8,905 bases of DNA from Syntrophomonas sp. (lineage in GTDB: Bacteria; Bacillota; Syntrophomonadia; Syntrophomonadales; Syntrophomonadaceae), in assembly GCA_028693695.1 (NCBI GenBank), contig JAQUUV010000048.1, positions 1-8,905 of the forward strand, written 5' to 3'. The position numbers were made by a program, and so were the translations under genes. The notes under the pieces were generated by a model. The model was not told the DNA's origin. It searched no databases and saw nothing but the letters and a program-made list of their open reading frames with translations. Of this stretch, positions 5,427 to 8,905 are shown piece by piece (within the stretch, counting starts at the first letter, position 1; every line of letters begins with the position of its first letter).

Positions 5427-6335
5427 TTAACACCCTCCCTGTCGAGTCGAAGTAATCGATGCTAGTTCCCGACTAAAAACCTGTTGAAATTCTTCCATGG
5501 TTGGCTGATCAATCGTACCCTTTTCTTGAGCGATCGGGGCAGTATAAAAGCCCAGCAAAGTATAGAGCTTCACCAGGTCGGGAGCCATCTCTTCCATACA
5601 GTTCAAATGATTTAATACGGTAGACACATCCCCGCGGGCAATTGGACCGGTAAGCGCATTAGGTATGCCTATATTTTCGACATTATTTATCGTACCCTTA
5701 ATCAACGGCAACAAAGCGCGGGTCGCCATGCTGGCCGGTATGCCAGTCGATTCCAGTAATTTCATGCCTAAATCCAGCACGGTAACCAGGTAATTGGAAA
5801 CCACGCAGGCTCCTGCATGATACAGGGGCTTGGCCTTTCTATCAATAAAAAAATATTCTCCTCCCAGGGATTCTACAATACAAACCGCAGCATTGTATGC
5901 CACTTTATCCCCTTCAATGCTGAATACCGAACCAGGAAAGTTTTCAATAGCTCCCTCCAGGTTGGCAAACGACTGTAAAGGATGAACTGACAGAACATGT
6001 GCGCCAAATTCCTTAGCTCTATCTAAAATCTCCGATGACTGAGCACCGCTCATATGAACCACAACCTGTCCCTTATGAAAGGCGTGGCGATCGGCTAGCG
6101 AATCCACAACCTCTTGAATAGCGGTGTCACTTGAAGTAATAAACAATATGTCGGCTGAGCGAGCAACGTCCTGAGGGTCTAAATATGCTGTACATCCGAT
6201 ACGTTCCACCAGCTGCCGTGTAGATTCGGATTTAATATCGCAAACACCCGTAATCTCATAGCCTTTAGCATTTAGAACTACCCCAATTGCCGTTCCTACT
6301 ACTCCCGCCCCGATAATACCCATCTTCTTGCTCAT
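5427..6335 (-). CDS. Rossmann/DUF2520 dehydrogenase, candidate ketopantoate reductase
   Basis: A 302-residue NAD(P)-binding protein. GAGVVG (9-14) opens the N-terminal Rossmann domain, D33 ends the second strand, and ITSSD (66-70), VVVHMSGAQS (91-100) and SVHPLQSFA (116-124) follow. The helical C-terminal half carries K169-P-L-Y-H173 with S180-N181 and LTGPIARGD (228-236), which I associate with the DUF2520 family. The layout resembles beta-hydroxyacid dehydrogenases and ketopantoate reductases, but it is not classical PanE. It sits 2 nt upstream of panB in a panBCD operon lacking panE and ilvC, so reduction of ketopantoate to pantoate is the most likely job; this is inference from context. 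PanG of Francisella is a known precedent for a non-PanE reductase, but I cannot confirm homology. ATG at 6335 has a perfect AAGGAGG 5 nt upstream. D33 would by general rule favour NADH over NADPH. Confidence 0.85.
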   Translation of the reverse strand: MSKKMGIIGAGVVGTAIGVVLNAKGYEITGVCDIKSESTRQLVERIGCTAYLDPQDVARSADILFITSSDTAIQEVVDSLADRHAFHKGQVVVHMSGAQSSEILDRAKEFGAHVLSVHPLQSFANLEGAIENFPGSVFSIEGDKVAYNAAVCIVESLGGEYFFIDRKAKPLYHAGACVVSNYLVTVLDLGMKLLESTGIPASMATRALLPLIKGTINNVENIGIPNALTGPIARGDVSTVLNHLNCMEEMAPDLVKLYTLLGFYTAPIAQEKGTIDQPTMEEFQQVFSRELASITSTRQGGC

Positions 6336-6340
6336 GATAA

Positions 6341-6347
6341 CCTCCTT
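6341..6347 (-). promoter_or_regulatory. Consensus ribosome binding site of the DUF2520 gene
   Basis: AAGGAGG lies 5 nt before the ATG at 6335, the strongest Shine-Dalgarno in the window. It follows a 125-nt gap, consistent with the start of a new translational block (DUF2520-panB-panC-panD). I see no convincing promoter hexamers in that gap. Confidence 0.7.
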
Positions 6348-6356
6348 AAAAAACGA

Positions 6357-6376
6357 GTCAAAAAAACGACCTTGAC
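6357..6376 (-). repeat. Possible degenerate word-core-word hairpin
   Basis: GTCAA (6357-6361) and TTGAC (6372-6376) form a 5-bp stem around a loop that reads GGTCGTTTTT on the minus strand. The layout (word, G-rich then T-rich core, complementary word) mirrors the nadB-nadC hairpins with a third stem word, but the core match is loose. A run of six T follows three bases later on the minus strand. Confidence 0.3.
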
Positions 6377-6460
6377 CCTGTCTAACAAACTACCGTCTTG
6401 TTCCCTAAGAGATACAAGCGGGTTCTTTCCTCAGGAGTACCGGTGGGAGGACTCTTGCAA

Positions 6461-6952
6461 TCATAATTTTATTATGTCATTACCCTCTTTAAGGGCTCTT
6501 GCTCTACTCAACACCTCCCTGATTTTTGACCCGTCAGGAAATTGAATTTCCGAGTTAATTTCCGCCAACGGAATCAGTACAAACAACCGCTCCAACAAGT
6601 ATGGGTGGGGAACCTTCAGTTCCTCCAAGTTAATTATCTCCTCTCCGTACAGGAGAACATCCAAATCTATTATCCGGGGACCCCATTTTCCGTCTCTCTG
6701 GCGCCCCAATTTAATTTCAATATCTTGTAAATGGTAGAGTAATTTTAAAGCTGATAAGTCTGTCTCTATTTCAATGACCTGATTTATAAAATGGTCCTGA
6801 TCAGTTCTGCCCCAGGGTGCAGTCAAATATAAGGATGATAATTTATTTATATTTACGCCCTCGATATCTGCTATGAAATCAAGTGCATTTTGAATATTTT
6901 TGGACTTATTTCCTAAATTAGAGCCTAAACCAATGTATACTTTTTTATTCAA
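6461..6952 (-). CDS. folK: 6-hydroxymethyl-7,8-dihydropterin pyrophosphokinase (HPPK), FolK
   Basis: It transfers pyrophosphate from ATP to 6-hydroxymethyl-dihydropterin, activating it for FolP. Marks are YIGLGSNLG at the N-terminus, TAPWG, and the signature W90-G-P-R93-I-I-D96-L-D98, whose aspartates bind the two Mg ions. I chose the TTG at 6952: GAGGGTG lies 8 nt upstream, the protein is then 163 residues (normal for the family), and the signature is one residue off Escherichia coli numbering. The frame stays open to another TTG at 6997 next to the folB stop, but no ribosome site precedes it and it would add 15 residues unlike the family. It follows folB by 48 nt and is followed by a 125-nt gap before the pantothenate genes. 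Confidence 0.93.
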   Translation of the reverse strand: MNKKVYIGLGSNLGNKSKNIQNALDFIADIEGVNINKLSSLYLTAPWGRTDQDHFINQVIEIETDLSALKLLYHLQDIEIKLGRQRDGKWGPRIIDLDVLLYGEEIINLEELKVPHPYLLERLFVLIPLAEINSEIQFPDGSKIREVLSRARALKEGNDIIKL

Positions 6953-6960
6953 ACTGTATT

Positions 6961-6967
6961 CACCCTC
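6961..6967 (-). promoter_or_regulatory. Ribosome binding site supporting the folK TTG start
   Basis: GAGGGTG on the minus strand lies 8 nt before the TTG at 6952, whereas the alternative TTG at 6997 has no purine-rich site. This site decides the folK start. Confidence 0.65.
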
Positions 6968-7000
6968 TAAACTAGCATAAAGCTTTTTTAAGAGCAAGCA

Positions 7001-7363
7001 TTATTTCTGGAAACGCCTAATTTTTACCGCAAAATATTTAAAGTCACCCTGAACGGGAGCCTCCGGTTTGTAAACCGTCACATCCAGGCTATCCATTAGC
7101 GGAAAAGCCAGTAACATAGTCTGGGCAATTTGTTCTGCCAGGGCTTCTATGAGAGCATAGCTTTCGCCGGCCACAATTTTCTCCACCAGATGAAATACCT
7201 GGTCATAGTTAATGGTACTTTGCAGGTCATCATTCTTACCGGCGGTCTGTAGATCCAGAAACATTTCCAGATCCACCTGAAAAGTCTGGGGGGTGGTCTT
7301 TTCCTGCACCATTACCCCATGACAACCCTGAAAAGTCATGCCCCGGGCGATGATACTATCCAT
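7001..7363 (-). CDS. folB: Dihydroneopterin aldolase, FolB
   Basis: It cleaves 7,8-dihydroneopterin to 6-hydroxymethyl-dihydropterin and glycolaldehyde, supplying FolK. The product is 120 residues, the normal size; the family forms octamers. Active-site residues are visible at E21 (in CHGVMVQEK), Y53 (INYD), E73 (ALIEALAEQIA) and K99 (VYKPEAPVQG), each one less than Staphylococcus aureus numbering. ATG at 7363 overlaps the end of folP by 8 nt, with GTGAGGT as ribosome site inside folP, so translation is likely coupled. folP-folB-folK is the standard order in Firmicutes. Confidence 0.96.
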   Translation of the reverse strand: MDSIIARGMTFQGCHGVMVQEKTTPQTFQVDLEMFLDLQTAGKNDDLQSTINYDQVFHLVEKIVAGESYALIEALAEQIAQTMLLAFPLMDSLDVTVYKPEAPVQGDFKYFAVKIRRFQK

Positions 7364-8243
7364 TTTCTAACCTCACCGCATCAGTCATCCTAGCCACCCG
7401 GGCACTCTCCTTCACATCATGCACCCGGACAATGTCCGCACCGTTCATGATTGCAATAACCACCGCAGCCAGACTACCTTCCAATCGTTCCTCTATTTCC
7501 AGGTTCAGGGTTCTGCCAATAAAGTTTTTCCGGGAAGCACCTATTAAAAGGGGCCGACCCATGCTCCTGAAATCCTGTAATCGTTTGAGCAATAATCTAT
7601 TTTCTCCCGGGGTCTTACCGAACCCTAAGCCCGGATCAACGATAATTCGCTCTTCTGGGAGCCCTGCTGCAACTGCCCTGGCTATGGACTGCTCTAAGTC
7701 CAAAATAATATCCGCCACCAGATCGTCATAAACTTCACCCGGTTTAACTTGCATACGGTTATGCATTAAAACCACCGGAGCCTGCCACTTGCAAAGAACC
7801 TTCAATAGTTCCGGATCCATTTCAAAGTTGCCGATGTCATTGATTAAATGAGCCCCCTGGGCCAAGGCCTCTTCTGCCACCCGAGCCCGAAAGGTATCCA
7901 CTGAAAGGAGTACACCTTTTTCCGCCAGCTTCTCAATTACCGGCAGTATACGCCGTATTTCCTCATTTTCATCCACCATAATAGAATCTGGACGCGACGA
8001 TGCGCCTCCCACATCGATGATATCCGCGCCATCCTCCACCATCTGCAAGGCATGCTCCACCGCATAATTAGGGTCAAAAAAACGCCCTCCATCCGAAAAT
8101 GAGTCAGGAGTGACGTTTAATATTCCCATTATTAAGGTTTTTTTTCCCAATTCCAAACTGCGGCCATGAGCCAGCTGTATATCTTCGACTCGATCTTCAA
8201 GTGCAGATATAATTGAATCTTTAGTATTCAAAAGTCGTAACAC
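7356..8243 (-). CDS. folP: Dihydropteroate synthase, FolP
   Basis: It condenses 6-hydroxymethyl-dihydropterin pyrophosphate with p-aminobenzoate to dihydropteroate; it is the sulfonamide target. The product is 295 residues. A TIM-barrel signature starts at residue 38 (IMGILNVTPDSFSDGG, with N43 as metal ligand), preceded by about 30 extra residues. Later marks are DVGGASSRP, SVDTF, LINDIG, VLMHN, DPGLGFGKT, IGASRK and RVHDV. The pterin/pABA loop reads GGASSRPD where most enzymes have GGESTRPG. The start is GTG at 8243, with AAGGA 7 nt upstream; the ATG at 8247 is out of frame and stops after eight codons. It begins 23 nt after the ftsH stop. ftsH near folate genes is also seen in Bacillus. 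Confidence 0.96.
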   Translation of the reverse strand: MLRLLNTKDSIISALEDRVEDIQLAHGRSLELGKKTLIMGILNVTPDSFSDGGRFFDPNYAVEHALQMVEDGADIIDVGGASSRPDSIMVDENEEIRRILPVIEKLAEKGVLLSVDTFRARVAEEALAQGAHLINDIGNFEMDPELLKVLCKWQAPVVLMHNRMQVKPGEVYDDLVADIILDLEQSIARAVAAGLPEERIIVDPGLGFGKTPGENRLLLKRLQDFRSMGRPLLIGASRKNFIGRTLNLEIEERLEGSLAAVVIAIMNGADIVRVHDVKESARVARMTDAVRLENG

Positions 8244-8266
8244 TCATTTCCTTAGTTCCTTGCATA

Positions 8267-8905
8267 TTAGACTTCTATGTCACTTTTTTGGTCGAGCTTT
8301 TCCTTTTCGCCCTGGCCAGCTTTCCCCGCCTTACCAGTCATAATAACTTCAAATTCATCCGCCGCTATGGTTTCCTGTTCAATGAGCTTGGCCGCCACCT
8401 GATGCAAGTACTCCATGTGTTCCTCTAATATGGCCTCGGCCTTCTTGTAACTGGTTTCCATATATTGGCTGGCTTCCTTGTCAATCGCATATGCTATGGC
8501 ATCGGAATAATTTTTATCACGGTTAAGGTCCCGACCCAGGAATACTTCTTCGCTTTTGTGTCCATAGGTGAGTGGGCCTAGTTCATCGCTCATCCCATAC
8601 TCGGTTATCATCTTTCTGAGGATGCTGCTGGCTCTTTCCAGGTCGTTCTGGGCGCCGGTGCTTATATCCTTCAAGACCATGGCTTCGGCTACACGTCCGC
8701 CTAACAAGGTGGTTACTTCGTCCAGCATATAGGAACGGGTTATATAGTTGCGATCCTCTTCAGGTAGGAGCAGGGTGTATCCTCCGGCTCTACCCCTGGG
8801 GATGATAGATATTTTATGAAGTTTATCCGTATTGGGAAGGTTATAAGCGACTATGGCATGACCTGCCTCGTGGTAGGCTACCAGCTTCTTTTCTTTTTCG
8901 GAAAT
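8267..8905 (-). CDS. ftsH: ATP-dependent zinc metalloprotease FtsH, C-terminal part (partial)
   Basis: FtsH is a membrane-anchored AAA+ protease that degrades misfolded membrane proteins and some regulators. Only the last 212 codons are in the window; the frame is open through the right edge, where the N-terminal membrane segments and ATPase domain must lie. The zinc motif HEAGH is at fragment residues 12-16 (bases 8858-8872). The third zinc ligand is probably the Asp of GAQNDLERA (bases 8642-8644). PRGRAGGYTLLLPEEDR and LDEVTTLLGGRVAE between them are typical of the protease domain. The C-terminal tail after about residue 185 is charged and rich in K, G and E, as is common. It may share a transcript with folP, whose start is 23 nt downstream. 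Confidence 0.96.
   Translation of the reverse strand: MSEKEKKLVAYHEAGHAIVAYNLPNTDKLHKISIIPRGRAGGYTLLLPEEDRNYITRSYMLDEVTTLLGGRVAEAMVLKDISTGAQNDLERASSILRKMITEYGMSDELGPLTYGHKSEEVFLGRDLNRDKNYSDAIAYAIDKEASQYMETSYKKAEAILEEHMEYLHQVAAKLIEQETIAADEFEVIMTGKAGKAGQGEKEKLDQKSDIEV

Noticed and set aside
5425..5433. GTG at 5433 as the panB start
   Set aside because: It lies within the GGGAGGG ribosome site; ATG at 5424 gives correct spacing and exact family numbering.
6397..6451. Weak inverted repeats CTTGT/ACAAG (6397-6418) and TCCTC/GAGGA (6428-6451) as a riboswitch or T-box leader
   Set aside because: Stems are only 5 bp, and I found no T-box GGTGGNACCGCG-type motif or other recognisable riboswitch core in the 125-nt gap.
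7432..7731. Plus-strand 99-codon open frame inside folP
   Set aside because: Antisense shadow; folP motifs (DPGLGFGKT, MHN, SVDTF) occupy the same bases on the minus strand.
1..8905. CRISPR array, tRNA, rRNA, complete insertion sequence or prophage genes
   Set aside because: No direct repeat-spacer pattern outside the coding heptad array, no tRNA-like or rRNA sequence, and no transposase or phage reading frame was seen.

Overview
The window looks like chromosome from a low-to-moderate GC Firmicute of the class Clostridia. The pathway gene order, the many GTG and TTG starts, and the short 'gggacggttctt' intergenic hairpins are reminiscent of Syntrophomonas-type anaerobes. That placement is from memory of similar gene orders and was not checked. 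Every convincing gene lies on the minus strand, so transcription runs from high to low coordinates.

Layout in transcription order: the 3' part of ftsH (membrane AAA+ zinc protease, cut by the window edge), then the folate trio folP-folB-folK (8243-6461). A 125-bp gap follows, then a DUF2520/Rossmann-type dehydrogenase tightly linked to panB-panC-panD (6335-3349). A 182-bp gap with repeat-like sequence precedes nadB (3166-1556). A 140-bp gap holding three word-core-word hairpins precedes nadC (1415-576). Last is a small coiled-coil protein gene of unknown function (475-23), largely built from in-frame 21-bp repeats.

The genes form a cofactor block. FolP, FolB and FolK make the pterin-pABA core of folate, and 5,10-methylene-THF is the one-carbon donor of PanB. 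PanB, a ketopantoate reductase, PanC and PanD make pantothenate. No classical panE or ilvC is present, so the DUF2520 protein directly upstream of panB is the obvious candidate for the missing reductase. PanD and NadB both consume L-aspartate, and NadB and NadC are steps one and three of de novo NAD synthesis; nadA is not in the window.

The most unusual material is in the gaps. Between nadB and nadC are three small hairpins that share a loop core (GGGGAC(G)GTTCTT) but have two unrelated stem words. Two of them form an exact 32-bp inverted repeat, and the third resembles a terminator directly after nadB. The panD-nadB gap has a structured repeat-like segment and overlapping palindromes near nadB. 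The folK-DUF2520 gap has a possible degenerate relative of the hairpin family. The terminal coiled-coil gene carries eight consecutive heptads, each with a His-Thr pair at the same register.
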